In this document: in pieces, positions 51,501-60,035 of the stretch | Numbering within the stretch: position 1 is the stretch's first letter | How the letters are laid out: each line of letters starts with the position of its first letter | Assembly: GCA_934229625.1 (NCBI GenBank) | Contig: CAKQDU010000002.1 | Coordinates: 184,405-248,404 of the forward strand | Length of the DNA stretch: 64,000 nt | Direction: 5' to 3' | Source of the DNA: an uncultured Alphaproteobacteria bacterium | GTDB taxonomy: Bacteria > Pseudomonadota > Alphaproteobacteria > RF32 > CAG-239 | Notes under the pieces: generated by a model | The model's database searches: none | Told to the model about the DNA's origin: nothing | What the model saw: the letters and a program-made list of their open reading frames with translations, nothing else | Position numbers and translations under genes: made by a program

Positions 51501-51951
51501 AGGCTGTTTGTTTCTTTTTAGATTTTTCGCCGGCATCTAAAACTTCTTCTTCCATTTCTTGCGCAGCCGAAACAAAACCGGCGCCGCGGTGCTTAGCTAT
51601 ATGCAGAATTGCTCTGCCGACAAAATTTTGGTTTTCCAATTTTTCATTCAAAGCATCAAAACGAATCTTATAAGGAGATTTTGATTTAAGATTATCTGTC
51701 CCCTCCGGATTCGGAGAAACCCAGAGCTGATTTTCATATAATTTCTGTGCCAAAAGTTCCAAGCGCTTTTTAGTACGAATCAAATTTTTCCGTGCCGAAC
51801 GCTTTGCCCGCCTATCTTCTGCCCCATCCGAAACTTCAAAAATACGCACTCCGGCATCAACAATATCTTGCACATTATTTTGCTCATCCAACGCCAAAAC
51901 CGCGCTGCCGATAGAACTTACACCTAAATCCAAACCTAAACGATATTTCAT
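48490..51951 (-). CDS. cas9: Cas9 nuclease, type II-C
   Basis: RNA-guided double-strand DNA endonuclease of 1153 residues, a typical II-C length. RuvC-I is GLDLGVSSIG with Asp8; the arginine-rich bridge helix follows (RRAKRSARKNLIRTKKRLEL, about 47-66). RuvC-II has Glu537 in HVELGRD; the HNH domain shows EIEHIIPQ with catalytic His614 and the NNLCLVSRSDNE stretch; RuvC-III is DHRHHAMDAI with His800 and Asp803. All catalytic residues are present, so it should be active. The C-terminal PAM-interacting region (about 950-1153) has no recognisable specificity motif. It overlaps cas2. The gene is divergent from the tracrRNA. Confidence 0.98.
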   Translation of the reverse strand: MKYRLGLDLGVSSIGSAVLALDEQNNVQDIVDAGVRIFEVSDGAEDRRAKRSARKNLIRTKKRLELLAQKLYENQLWVSPNPEGTDNLKSKSPYKIRFDALNEKLENQNFVGRAILHIAKHRGAGFVSAAQEMEEEVLDAGEKSKKKQTAYELLASHLKETNSRTIGEFFWKRILESYEKDENGEHPKVKLRTVRQKSGMVDYALPRYLVKDEFRQIWDKQAEYFPQMQKAGLKQEIYDILFYERPAAPYATGKCIYFRNEDRLLKAHPLSELRRIYEEVNNIRILSDTNKRPLTLEERDKIINELLLQGENAGSKSIKKLLKLSAQQKISIDGDKDKPIKAYLYSRPEFAEIEYIKNLSEAEFAEFIEFLANPVNPNDKNGRLYNEDELIAQLKVILKIDDEKNISDLLIKLPKGRGMLGVSATKIILEKLKENVVSHREITDKLAKEDPRFMAEEEIARQNQGKCFELPYYGEILQTDTQPLPPLVIKNNKSLKLEEIKWGKMANPAVHMILNQIRLVVNEIVRIYGRPYDIHVELGRDVGMSTDKQKQFETAQKANEKLNEEAKKYLQEHHIYVTGQNILKYKLAKEQGWKDAYNPTQGISRNFTGFEIEHIIPQARGGTDTYNNLCLVSRSDNEAKKDDFAYDYFVKTKSPEVLREILKNARANTPGKAWRFEADAREQYEDEGDKEETTRHMTDTRYVSKLTARYLRAIVDCADANEVSQNRILAVKGSQTSELRRRWNLLGLEYDLMGIKIPRFLYWFNKKTGEISYERKNEDGWRYERNPEWSDKPRIDHRHHAMDAITVACTTRALVKRLSNEEKLRHMPTPLPMTSVASVADFRRRVLEVLREVKISYKPDHNKLGQFHEETGKVKLCKNPDNPNNLITVYSRKILQVVKSPKDLDKIFIPASVKDSWNEKIAEDRVKQAKLVEDFKQYWDIATQILQEENEKDVADGKKERRITDGLIAAKTFHILLDKKLWKGDKIKCYENVSSFVFVKKHNLVYKSGNNHCVDFYEKDGKVGWEVIKRFDVNQADFIPQWKKDGGKLIWSVQQRDMLELDTPVEWASYTDKPRCLAKVKKFSDGRVTIDYMTDARMTSPKDKSLKYMFVHSLEDRGLSYFINHKTRKIELTPFGKVKKKHKVLWNGTKTAA

Positions 51952-51999
51952 TTTGTCACCTATAAATAATTTATAATGCTAAAGATTATATTATTTTTC

Positions 52000-52029
52000 T
52001 TGACAAAACAATAGAATTATTCTTATAAT
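52000..52029 (+). promoter_or_regulatory. Promoter of the tracrRNA
   Basis: Plus strand: -35 TTGACA (52000-52005), 18 bp spacer, -10 TATAAT (52024-52029), both perfect consensus. Transcription would begin near 52036, 25 bases before the anti-repeat. Confidence 0.75.
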
Positions 52030-52035
52030 AAACTT

Positions 52036-52141
52036 GTTATGTGTAAGGCGTAATTTTTTTCAGAGATTAATTAGACGGTCAACACATATATAATAAGGCT
52101 GAAAATGCCGTAAGATGAGGGGGCGATGCGTTGCCCCCATT
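52036..52141 (+). ncRNA. Predicted tracrRNA
   Basis: The anti-repeat at 52061-52083 is a perfect reverse complement of repeat positions 7-29 (23 bases). After a 5-base bulge, TATAAT (52089-52094) can pair with the first six bases of the repeat, GTTATA (one G-U), forming the lower stem. Then follow a nexus hairpin GGC (52097-52099) / GCC (52107-52109) and a terminal stem GGGGGC (52119-52124) / GCCCCC (52133-52138). The order lower stem, bulge, nexus and GC-rich 3' stem matches II-C tracrRNAs such as that of Neisseria. It is transcribed toward the 3' end of cas1. Confidence 0.88.
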
Positions 52142-52143
52142 AC

Positions 52144-53055
52144 TTATAGTAAGATATCAGGATACTTTAACAAAACTTTCTTCTGTTCAAAACTTGTAAC
52201 CAACGTCCCGACAAAATCATAAACAGCATCATTTAATGACACACAGCCTTTAGATGTCTGCATCGGGAAAGTAATTATTTTAGTCAAATTGCGCTTAATT
52301 TCCGGTGTTAATTCAATGCTAGTAATATCCACAATTTTATTAAGTTCATCAAAAACAATTTTGTCCGCCACCGCTCTAAAAGGTTCTATTAAATCATCAA
52401 CCAAAGGCAAAGGATTAGTTTTTGTGCAATGTTTAAGCCCTAAATACGGTAGTAATCCAACACCGGCAATTGCTCTGGCAACAATAGCCCTTAAAACTAT
52501 ATAAGTATAATTAAGTAAAATATTAACATCATTATTAAGTCTATCACGTACAAAATGTTTTCCAAATAACGATTTAAAATATATCGATGCTGCAACTCCT
52601 TCATTGTTTTGAGCATCATTACTCAATGTTGCCCTAGCAAGCTGTTTTAATCTTTCAATATTTTTATGCTCAGGAAAAAAGTATTCCAAAATCAACGCTT
52701 GATTAAAAATTTTATGCTGAACTATACTTTTCCACAAACTTTTTTGCAAAGGTTTTGAACATTCAATTTGTTGCCTAACTCGAGGAGCAACTAACCAATG
52801 TCCAGCATAAGGCATTGTAATAGATGACGGCAAATAATTTTTACCACAAAAAATAACATTACCACCTTGTTCACAAATTGCATTCACAATATTTTTTGAA
52901 ACAACAATACTGTTTGCTGACAAAACCAAGGAGATTACATTATCCAAAGGTATTTCTTGTTTTATTTGTTTTTCTTTATGCTCAATTACTACAAAACCAC
53001 GATGAACTGAAAGCGTAAAGCCATCATTCATAATTTCAACAATCTGCCTATCCAT
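52144..53055 (-). CDS. cas1: CRISPR-associated endonuclease Cas1 (type II)
   Basis: The 303-residue integrase of new spacers. The beta-rich N-terminal domain has ANSIVVSKNIVNAICEQGG and the helical C-terminal domain has the metal-binding triad: Glu in NNEGVAASIYF, His in GLKHCTK and Asp in PLVDDLIEPFR. It lies upstream of cas9 (in transcription order) rather than after it, with the tracrRNA in between on the other strand. Its codon use is noticeably more AT-rich than cas9. It ends 3 bases from the tracrRNA 3' end. No cas4 or csn2 is present, consistent with type II-C. Confidence 0.95.
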   Translation of the reverse strand: MDRQIVEIMNDGFTLSVHRGFVVIEHKEKQIKQEIPLDNVISLVLSANSIVVSKNIVNAICEQGGNVIFCGKNYLPSSITMPYAGHWLVAPRVRQQIECSKPLQKSLWKSIVQHKIFNQALILEYFFPEHKNIERLKQLARATLSNDAQNNEGVAASIYFKSLFGKHFVRDRLNNDVNILLNYTYIVLRAIVARAIAGVGLLPYLGLKHCTKTNPLPLVDDLIEPFRAVADKIVFDELNKIVDITSIELTPEIKRNLTKIITFPMQTSKGCVSLNDAVYDFVGTLVTSFEQKKVLLKYPDILL

Positions 53056-53235
53056 AATTATTCCTTCCTATAGTTGTCTACATATAAAATATATTATAAG
53101 TTATAAAAATATTATTAAACAATTTACAAGTTAAATTAAAATATTTTGACTAAAATTAGTTATATTTTTCCGCTTTACCTTTTTTCAGAAAATATTTATA
53201 TTATAAAAAATACAGTTTCATTGGGAGAAAAAATT

Positions 53236-53715
53236 ATGAACGAAATTATTTACTACCACTTTAAAAAGAATTATACTTGGCTAATCTTAAACATTTTAGC
53301 GCTTGCCGCACTTTGTTCCTGCCTTTTTTGCAGTCTATCCTATGCCTTTTGGTGGGAATTTCAGATTCTGTTCGGCTTACTGATTTTTTCTCTGCTGCTT
53401 TGGATTTATAAATACGCCCTAAAACAGACTATGGCCATAATTACCGACGACACAATTAAAATAGACCACACAAATCCGATTGCCTGGAATGATATTGAAA
53501 TAGCCGAAGAACGAATAGTAAACTGCTGTGGAAAAAAACGCCGCGTTATTGTGTTAATTCCTAAAAAAGATATTGATTACAAATATAACTTTCTGCAAAA
53601 ACACAATGGAGAATTTACACCTTTCTGTCTGCCTCTTTATGGAATTTTAACTCCTGAAGATGAAGAAAAGATATTCCGTCTTGTTGCCCATAAAGTCGGA
53701 TTAAAGGCTCTTTAA
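53236..53715 (+). CDS. Unknown membrane protein
   Basis: A 159-residue protein starting at 53236 (MNEIIYYHFKKNY), with GGGAGA upstream; 30 residues of open frame further upstream have no ribosome site. Two membrane segments (about 15-38 and 43-62) are followed by a cytoplasmic domain with alternating strands (MAIITDDTIKIDHTNPIAWN; RRVIVLIPKKDIDYKYNF), which resembles a bacterial PH-like fold only by pattern. It is 3 bases before the phosphatase gene. Family not recognised. Confidence 0.6.
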   Translation: MNEIIYYHFKKNYTWLILNILALAALCSCLFCSLSYAFWWEFQILFGLLIFSLLLWIYKYALKQTMAIITDDTIKIDHTNPIAWNDIEIAEERIVNCCGKKRRVIVLIPKKDIDYKYNFLQKHNGEFTPFCLPLYGILTPEDEEKIFRLVAHKVGLKAL

Positions 53716-53718
53716 TCC

Positions 53719-54294
53719 ATGCGTAAAGATTTTTATATTTTTCGCCACGGCGAAACCGAATTTAATCTTCAGCACCGCCAGCAAGGCTCCGGAACTGACT
53801 TGGAACTCACACCTAAAGGAAAAGCTCAGGCTCTGATTTTGGCAACAAAATTAAAACCTTACAAACCGGATGTCATATTCAGCAGTCCGTTGAAACGGGC
53901 TGTGCAGACAGCTGAGATTGTTTCTGAAATTTCTGCCTGTCCGCTCATAATAAAAAATGATTTGCGAGAATGTTTTTATGGCGTTGCCGAAGGCGCTCTG
54001 CAATCAGAACTTTCTGAAAAATATCCCAAAATATACGGCAATTGGAACAATCCGGCAATTTGGGATATTGCATATCCTGACGGAGAAAGTAAAAAAGCTG
54101 CTTTGGAACGTGTTTGGACACAATTGGAAGAACTGGCGCAATCGACATATACTATTATGGGGATAGCTGTTCACGGCGGAACAATGGGCAGTCTCTTAAA
54201 TTATCTGCAATATGACTTTGCTAAAATAGAAAATTGCGCGGCATTTCATCTAATCTATGATAAAAAATGGTATATTGATGGAGATTTATTTTAG
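53719..54294 (+). CDS. Histidine phosphatase family protein
   Basis: A 191-residue phosphoglycerate-mutase-like protein with the RHG motif FRHGETEFN (catalytic His), VIFSSPLKRAVQTAEIV and the second catalytic site AVHGGTMGS. Likely a small-molecule phosphatase rather than a mutase; substrate unknown. It follows the membrane protein gene by 3 bases. Confidence 0.9.
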   Translation: MRKDFYIFRHGETEFNLQHRQQGSGTDLELTPKGKAQALILATKLKPYKPDVIFSSPLKRAVQTAEIVSEISACPLIIKNDLRECFYGVAEGALQSELSEKYPKIYGNWNNPAIWDIAYPDGESKKAALERVWTQLEELAQSTYTIMGIAVHGGTMGSLLNYLQYDFAKIENCAAFHLIYDKKWYIDGDLF

Positions 54295-54380
54295 TTTTTA
54301 TAGCGTTTGATATCGTTTTTATTAGCTTTTTATCTAAAAAAATGCTATAATAAGCTTATATTATTATAAAGGAGGCTAAA

Positions 54381-55238
54381 ATGACTAAACCTGTTGTTGT
54401 AGGTATCGGCGAACTTTTATGGGATATGCTGCCTGAAGGCAAACGAGCCGGCGGCGCGCCGATTAACTTTGTCTATAATGCCACGCGTCTTGGCGCCGAA
54501 GGATATGCCATAAGCGCAATCGGCAAAGACGACTTAGGCGATGAAATAATCAAAGAGCTGGAAAAGAACCACATTCATCATGTTTTGGAACGCAACGAAC
54601 ATCCGACAAGCATTGTGGAAATTGTCCTCAGCAATGGCATTCCGTCATACACAATCGTTGAAAATGTTGCCTGGGATTATCTGAATGCCACCGCTCAAGA
54701 AATAGCCATAGTTAAAAAAGCCGACGCTGTCTGTTTTGGCACATTAGCCCTGCGCTCTCCGCAAACCCGTCAAGCCGTTTTTACTCTTTTGAAAAACACA
54801 AAACCTGAGGCGTTTAAGCTTTTTGATGTCAATCTGCGCGGCAATTATTTTTCAAAAAAGCTTATAGATGAACTTCTTATTGAAGCCAACGTATTTAAAA
54901 TAAACGATGAAGAAATGGTCAAAGTGCAAAAATTATTTGGCTTAAATTTGTCAGATGAAGATGTTTGTCATTGGTTTATAAAAAAATACGACCTGCGTTA
55001 TTTGATTTTTACTGCCGGAGAAAAATACAGCATTGTTTATTCAGCTGACGGTGAAAAATCATATTTAGAAACACCAAAAGTCAAAGTAGCCGACACAGTC
55101 GGAGCGGGAGATTCCTTTTCTGCCGGTTTTATTATGGGACTTTTAAACGGAAAATCATTGCGTGACGCCCATCAGCAAGCCGTTGCAACCGCCGCTTTTG
55201 TATGCACCCAAAAGGGTGCTTGGCCCGAATACATATAA
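54381..55238 (+). CDS. PfkB-family sugar kinase (fructokinase-like)
   Basis: A 285-residue ribokinase-fold kinase. The N-terminal GIGELLWDMLPEGKRAGGAPINF is the fructokinase-type sugar site, and DTVGAGDSFSAGF near the C-terminus holds the anion hole and catalytic base Asp244. GGAGG lies upstream of the ATG. The MFS transporter gene follows 20 bases downstream, so the pair probably imports and phosphorylates a hexose such as fructose. Confidence 0.9.
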   Translation: MTKPVVVGIGELLWDMLPEGKRAGGAPINFVYNATRLGAEGYAISAIGKDDLGDEIIKELEKNHIHHVLERNEHPTSIVEIVLSNGIPSYTIVENVAWDYLNATAQEIAIVKKADAVCFGTLALRSPQTRQAVFTLLKNTKPEAFKLFDVNLRGNYFSKKLIDELLIEANVFKINDEEMVKVQKLFGLNLSDEDVCHWFIKKYDLRYLIFTAGEKYSIVYSADGEKSYLETPKVKVADTVGAGDSFSAGFIMGLLNGKSLRDAHQQAVATAAFVCTQKGAWPEYI

Positions 55239-55258
55239 TCAAAAAAAGGAGAAAAAAC

Positions 55259-56404
55259 ATGCTTAAAACGGATATACTGAAAAAACTTACACCTATCATG
55301 TTTGCTTTTTTTGCCATGGGTGCCGTAGACTTCGTGGGAATTGCCACAAATTATGTTAAAGTAGATTTTGCTCTTTCCGACACTATGGCAAATCTTTTTA
55401 CTTCTATGACTTTTTTCTGGTTTTTAATTTTTTCGGTGCCAACCGGTTTACTGATGAACAAAATTGGACGCCGCCAAACCGTGCTGCTCAGTTTGGCTGT
55501 TTCAATGCTTGGTTTGCTTTTACCTTTATTTGACTATAATTTAGTTATTATAATGCTTTCTTTCTCACTTCTCGGCATTGGCAACACAATCATGCAGGTT
55601 TCGCTTAATCCGCTGATTTCCAACATCGTGGCAAAAGATAAAATATCCAGCGCGTTGACCTTCGGACAATTTGTAAAAGCCACGGCATCTTTTGTTGCAC
55701 CTATATTAGCCGGCTGGGGAGCAATTCATTTTGGTAAATGGCAAATTCTTTTTCCGTTTTTTTTAGTTGAGACAGCTTTGGCATTTATTTTATTATCGCG
55801 AGAAAAAATAGAAGAAACGGAAATCGGAAAAACCTCTGGTTTCAGAGAATGTGTCAAATTATTAGGCAGCGGCACAATCTTTTTATGTTTTATGGCAGTT
55901 ATGTGCCATGTCGGACTGGATGTCGGCACCAACGTAACAACACCTAAACTGCTTATACAAAAACTTGGATGGACATTGGAACAAGCCGGTTATGCAACCA
56001 GTATATATTTTTTCTTCCGTACTATTGGCAGTTTCAGCGGTGCCTATATTTTAGCAAAATATTCAAATCGCAAATATTTTTTAGGCAGCGTCTTGCTTAT
56101 GCTGATTGCGCTTATTGGTATTTTTGCGTTTAACAGTAAAGAGCTTTTATATATTTGCATAGCCTGCATTGGTTACGGCAATGCCAATATTTTTCCGGTT
56201 GTTTTTTCACAAGCCTTAAAGAGCATGCCTCACCACGGCAACGAAGTTTCCGGTTTAATGATTATGGGAATTTTCGGCGGAACCATATTTCCATTACTGA
56301 TGGGAATTGCCTCGGATTTTGCCGGCAATCAACACGGAGCCGTTGTAATCATGATTTTATGCGCATTCTATTTATTACTTATGAGCCGAAAAATCAGAGA
56401 TTGA
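55259..56404 (+). CDS. MFS sugar transporter (FucP-like)
   Basis: A 381-residue 12-TM permease. The A-motif region reads GLLMNKIGRRQTVLLSL between TM2 and TM3, and GNTIMQVSLNPLIS is like the sugar MFS (FucP/glucose-galactose) group. The start at 55259 (MLKTDILKKL) has AAAGGAG upstream; the open frame upstream overlaps the kinase. With the kinase it forms a sugar-uptake operon. Confidence 0.88.
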   Translation: MLKTDILKKLTPIMFAFFAMGAVDFVGIATNYVKVDFALSDTMANLFTSMTFFWFLIFSVPTGLLMNKIGRRQTVLLSLAVSMLGLLLPLFDYNLVIIMLSFSLLGIGNTIMQVSLNPLISNIVAKDKISSALTFGQFVKATASFVAPILAGWGAIHFGKWQILFPFFLVETALAFILLSREKIEETEIGKTSGFRECVKLLGSGTIFLCFMAVMCHVGLDVGTNVTTPKLLIQKLGWTLEQAGYATSIYFFFRTIGSFSGAYILAKYSNRKYFLGSVLLMLIALIGIFAFNSKELLYICIACIGYGNANIFPVVFSQALKSMPHHGNEVSGLMIMGIFGGTIFPLLMGIASDFAGNQHGAVVIMILCAFYLLLMSRKIRD

Positions 56405-56478
56405 GTTTTTATAAATAGCTATTGTAATACCGCTGAAAATATGTTTTAATCATATAAAAACATAAAGGAGTTTACACC

Positions 56479-56916
56479 ATGCGCAAAATGATTGATATAG
56501 ATTTCGGTTCTTCTCGCTATAACGAATTGGTTGAATTGCGTTATAAAATATTATTAGAACCGCTCGGCCTGAAATTTTTGGATTCATTTCGCGCCAAAGA
56601 GGCCAACTATTTACACATTGGCTGTATAGAGCAATTAGATGACAAACTTGTCGGCGGTTTGATTTTAGCTCCCTTAGACAATGAAAAAATACGTTTAATG
56701 CAAGTTGCCGTAGACACAGTTTACCGTGGAGAAGGAGTTGGACGTGAACTTGTTAAATATGCCGAAAAGCGAGCTAAAGAAGCCGGCTATAGTCAAATAA
56801 TTATGCACGCCATGCTTTCTGTCGTTGGTTTTTATGAAAAACTCGGTTATCACTCCGAAGGAGACATTTTTGATGAACAAGGCATAACTTTTCTAAAAAT
56901 GGTCAAGGACTTGTAA
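56479..56916 (+). CDS. GNAT family N-acetyltransferase
   Basis: A 145-residue GNAT-fold protein with the acetyl-CoA-binding motif RLMQVAVDTVYRGEGVGREL (V-x-x-x-x-R-G-x-G-x-G/A) and a C-terminal FYEKLGYHSEGDIF. The substrate is not known; EltA-like small-molecule acetylation is typical. The next gene starts 1 base after its stop. Confidence 0.88.
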   Translation: MRKMIDIDFGSSRYNELVELRYKILLEPLGLKFLDSFRAKEANYLHIGCIEQLDDKLVGGLILAPLDNEKIRLMQVAVDTVYRGEGVGRELVKYAEKRAKEAGYSQIIMHAMLSVVGFYEKLGYHSEGDIFDEQGITFLKMVKDL

Positions 56917-56917
56917 C

Positions 56918-57787
56918 ATGGCTGCTAAAAAGACTCTGATTGCCGATTATTTAAAGCATCGTTTTTTTGAAAGATATGATGTAAAAGGGCATGATTTGTC
57001 TGCCATAGCCTTGCGTAAACTAAAAAATAATCTGTCTAAAGAAGAATTTGAACCCTATCAGCAGCTGGATTCGGCAACTAACAAAATCATAGACCTTATT
57101 TCTGAAGATGAAGAGCGAGACGGCACTTCGGCTGATGAAAAAATTATAAACGACTACGAAAAAATGGCCGATAATAAAAACCTGCCGCGCGCTGTCCGCA
57201 TAAAAATGTATGATTTGGTTTTGACCGGTCATGAAAAATACATTGAAGGCAATACGCTTTATCTAAATATTATGGATAAAAAAATTTCCCTGCTGAACAA
57301 AAATCATATTTCTGACCTGAAACACGCCGCCATGCTGGTTAAACAGCATTCTTTCGGTGTGTTATACAGCTTAAAGCATAAGCTTTTGTCAGCAGTAAGG
57401 CATAAACTTTCTGACAATGATTATCCCAATATGCAAGAAGGTTTAGAGCTGAAAAAACAATCAACTCAAAATAAAAAACAACAACGTATTGCTTCTGCAC
57501 GCCAAAAAATTGCCGCTATTGAGAAAGCGCTGAAAAAGAACATCTCTCCCGATGAAAGAGCCGAACTTTTGTTGCAAAAAGCAGAAACTCTGAGCAATTG
57601 CGGATTCGGCAGATTAAAAACCTGTCGGGAAAAAGCCGATATATATAATGAATTGCAATATCTTTCAGCCGCAAACAGAGATTTTGAAGCTGCCGATTTT
57701 TATGCCCGTGAAGAAGCGCATCAAGAAAATGTTGCCAATAACATATTCAAGCATTTACACATCAGCAAAAAAGGACGGGATATTTAA
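56918..57787 (+). CDS. Unknown helical protein
   Basis: A 289-residue, highly charged cytoplasmic protein, almost all helix, with coiled-coil-like stretches (KKQQRIASARQKIAAIEKAL and RAELLLQKAETLSN). No recognised domain. AAGGA lies at the end of the GNAT gene, so translation is coupled. It overlaps the convergent permease gene by 4 bases. Confidence 0.6.
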   Translation: MAAKKTLIADYLKHRFFERYDVKGHDLSAIALRKLKNNLSKEEFEPYQQLDSATNKIIDLISEDEERDGTSADEKIINDYEKMADNKNLPRAVRIKMYDLVLTGHEKYIEGNTLYLNIMDKKISLLNKNHISDLKHAAMLVKQHSFGVLYSLKHKLLSAVRHKLSDNDYPNMQEGLELKKQSTQNKKQQRIASARQKIAAIEKALKKNISPDERAELLLQKAETLSNCGFGRLKTCREKADIYNELQYLSAANRDFEAADFYAREEAHQENVANNIFKHLHISKKGRDI

Positions 57788-58851
57788 TTATCCAAATACA
57801 TCGGACTCTGCTTATAGTTTTTAATCAAATATTTCAGCCATACGCCGATAATCGCCGCACACGGCACAGCAATTATCATTCCCAGCAACCCCAGCAGCAC
57901 GCCGCCGGCAAGCAAAGCGAACATCACCCAAACCGGATGCAGGCCTATATTTTCTCCAACCAATTTCGGAGTTAAGAAGTTTCCTTCAAAAAACTGCCCT
58001 ATGGCAAAAACAGCCAAAACAGCAACAATTTTAGGCATTGTTCCGTATTGTGTGATAACCAGAGCCATTGCCATTAAAAATCCAGATATACTGCCGACAT
58101 ATGGAATAAAAGAGATAATACCGGCCAAAAAACCGACAACGACACCCATTTCCAAGCCAACCAACCACAAACCGAATGAATAATAGCTGCCCAAACACAA
58201 GCAAACCAAAGCCTGACCTCTTAAATAGCCGGAAATTATACGGTTTACTTCCTGCATTCCGTCTAAAACAGTTTGTTTATGTTTCTGCGGTATCAATCCT
58301 TGTATTCTATCCGTAAATTGATGCCAATCGCGCAGCATATAAAATGCAACCACCGGAGAAATAAGCAATAACGATAAAACATTTATAAAAGCAAAACCAT
58401 TACTGACAACACTTTGTAAAACTTTACCGGCAATTTTCAAATAATTAGCCATATTTTCCTGCACCACATTTTCCATGTTGCCATAATCCAAACCGAAACG
58501 TTCTTTAATTTCTCCCAAAACAGGCAGCAATCTTTGCGCAAACACACGCGCATAATCCGGAAGTTTCGCCGCATATTCCGCAGCCTGTGAAAATATCGCG
58601 CTGCAAAGCAAAACCAGCAACGGCAGCAAAATTAAGAGTGAAATTCCCATAACAATAGTAGTTGCAACCGTGCGTGAAGTGCTGCTGTTTTTAGAAACTT
58701 TACTTACCATCGGGTCTAAAAAATATGCCAGAACAATTCCGACCACAAACGGCAGCAATACTGAGCGCAACGCATACAAAAATACGCCGCAAACCAAAAA
58801 CACGCAAAAAAACAACACATAGCGCTGATTATCGATATTTTTCTTAGTCAT
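57784..58851 (-). CDS. AI-2E family transporter (PerM-like)
   Basis: A 355-residue membrane protein of the AI-2E exporter/PerM family: paired N-terminal helices (LFFCVFLVCGVFLYALRSVL), a periplasmic amphipathic region, and a C-terminal helical bundle with the motif GIISFIPYVGSISGFLMAMAL and FFEGNFLTPKLVGENIGLHP. In alphaproteobacteria it usually sits next to the DUF2066 gene, as here (7 bases apart). Function in ion or small-molecule efflux is inferred from the family. Confidence 0.9.
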   Translation of the reverse strand: MTKKNIDNQRYVLFFCVFLVCGVFLYALRSVLLPFVVGIVLAYFLDPMVSKVSKNSSTSRTVATTIVMGISLLILLPLLVLLCSAIFSQAAEYAAKLPDYARVFAQRLLPVLGEIKERFGLDYGNMENVVQENMANYLKIAGKVLQSVVSNGFAFINVLSLLLISPVVAFYMLRDWHQFTDRIQGLIPQKHKQTVLDGMQEVNRIISGYLRGQALVCLCLGSYYSFGLWLVGLEMGVVVGFLAGIISFIPYVGSISGFLMAMALVITQYGTMPKIVAVLAVFAIGQFFEGNFLTPKLVGENIGLHPVWVMFALLAGGVLLGLLGMIIAVPCAAIIGVWLKYLIKNYKQSPMYLDN

Positions 58852-58858
58852 ATTTTTT

Positions 58859-59893
58859 CTACCTTAAAACATAAAAACTATCATTTATTTCATAGCTCAA
58901 CCCCAATTCTCTAAAAGAGTTCAGCAAATCATCCGACATTCCGTTATAATTTATTGTAAAGCTGACTTTGCCGCCGCCGATACTTTTTGTATCTATGCTA
59001 TCAACCTGAGGCAACGCTGTAATAGCGGCGCTTTTAGTCAGCCAATCTTTCATATTTTCATATTCATAAACGGCATTCATTGTTCCCTTTGCGGCGGTTC
59101 CGCCATTGTTTTCGGTTTCTCGTTCCATGTTAGAAATAAACATCACACTTTTTTCAATTGCATTATCAAACAAATTTCCGTTACCTTCATCATAAACCGA
59201 AAAACTATTTTCATTTTTTGTTTTTTCATTTTTTACGGTTACTTTCAAATCGCCGTTTTCCAACGATTCGGCATATATAACATATACTCTGTCCGAACCA
59301 AAGCGTCCGGAAATTTCATTGTATAACGAGGCATTCATATATAGTGCGTTTTCCGCATTTAAATCAGCAATATCCTCAAAACGGGCATCAGCAGTTTGCA
59401 ATTCCATTGTGCCAAACTTTATAAGTCCCTTACTGCGCCAATTTATTCTCCAAACATTGCTTTTTTCCCACAATTGCGGAACAGTATGAGGTTTTTCTTT
59501 ATATACCGGAATAACCAAAAGATTTGTTGTTTCCGTCTCAATCATATTATTTTCAGCCAAATAATCTTTTAAGAGCGGTTCGTTTATTTGGACAGTTAAA
59601 ACGGCCTTATATTTTGTACCTCCGGCTTTTTCATCAGCAACGCTGACAGATTGTATAAAATGCAAAATTTCATCATCGCTCAAATTTTTCAAGAGTTCGG
59701 TATTTTCGGCTGAAGTCAATCGTCCGGCGACTTCCAAAAATCCCTGCCGTTGGGCTTCTGTCATTGCTTTATCCTTAGCTTTTACAGAATTTTCAGCTTC
59801 CGCGTCAACCGGAATCTGCGCTTCAAAGCTGACCTTAGCAAAAACCGGAAATGTCAAAAACATTGTCATTAGCCAAACAACTATTTTTTTCAT
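58859..59893 (-). CDS. DUF2066 family envelope protein
   Basis: A 344-residue protein with a signal peptide (MKKIVVWLMTMFLTFPVFAK) and the DUF2066 domain over the mature part: VPVDAEAENSVKAKDKAMTEAQRQGFLEVAGRL type start, split here as VDAEAENS and AMTEAQRQGFLEVAGRL, and ILHFIQSVSVADEKAGGTKY. The start at 59893 has AAGGAGA upstream; 24 further residues upstream are not used. The pairing with PerM is conserved in the class. Confidence 0.85.
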   Translation of the reverse strand: MKKIVVWLMTMFLTFPVFAKVSFEAQIPVDAEAENSVKAKDKAMTEAQRQGFLEVAGRLTSAENTELLKNLSDDEILHFIQSVSVADEKAGGTKYKAVLTVQINEPLLKDYLAENNMIETETTNLLVIPVYKEKPHTVPQLWEKSNVWRINWRSKGLIKFGTMELQTADARFEDIADLNAENALYMNASLYNEISGRFGSDRVYVIYAESLENGDLKVTVKNEKTKNENSFSVYDEGNGNLFDNAIEKSVMFISNMERETENNGGTAAKGTMNAVYEYENMKDWLTKSAAITALPQVDSIDTKSIGGGKVSFTINYNGMSDDLLNSFRELGLSYEINDSFYVLR

Positions 59894-60035
59894 AAAAAAT
59901 CTCCTTGAGTCTTTTTTCTTAAAATAGTATATCTTAAACAAAAATGCAAAACTTTTATCAAACATTTTAATCTAATTTTAAAAGATAAGCAGTTAAGTAA
60001 ATATAATAATTTTAATATATATAAGGACGTTTGCA

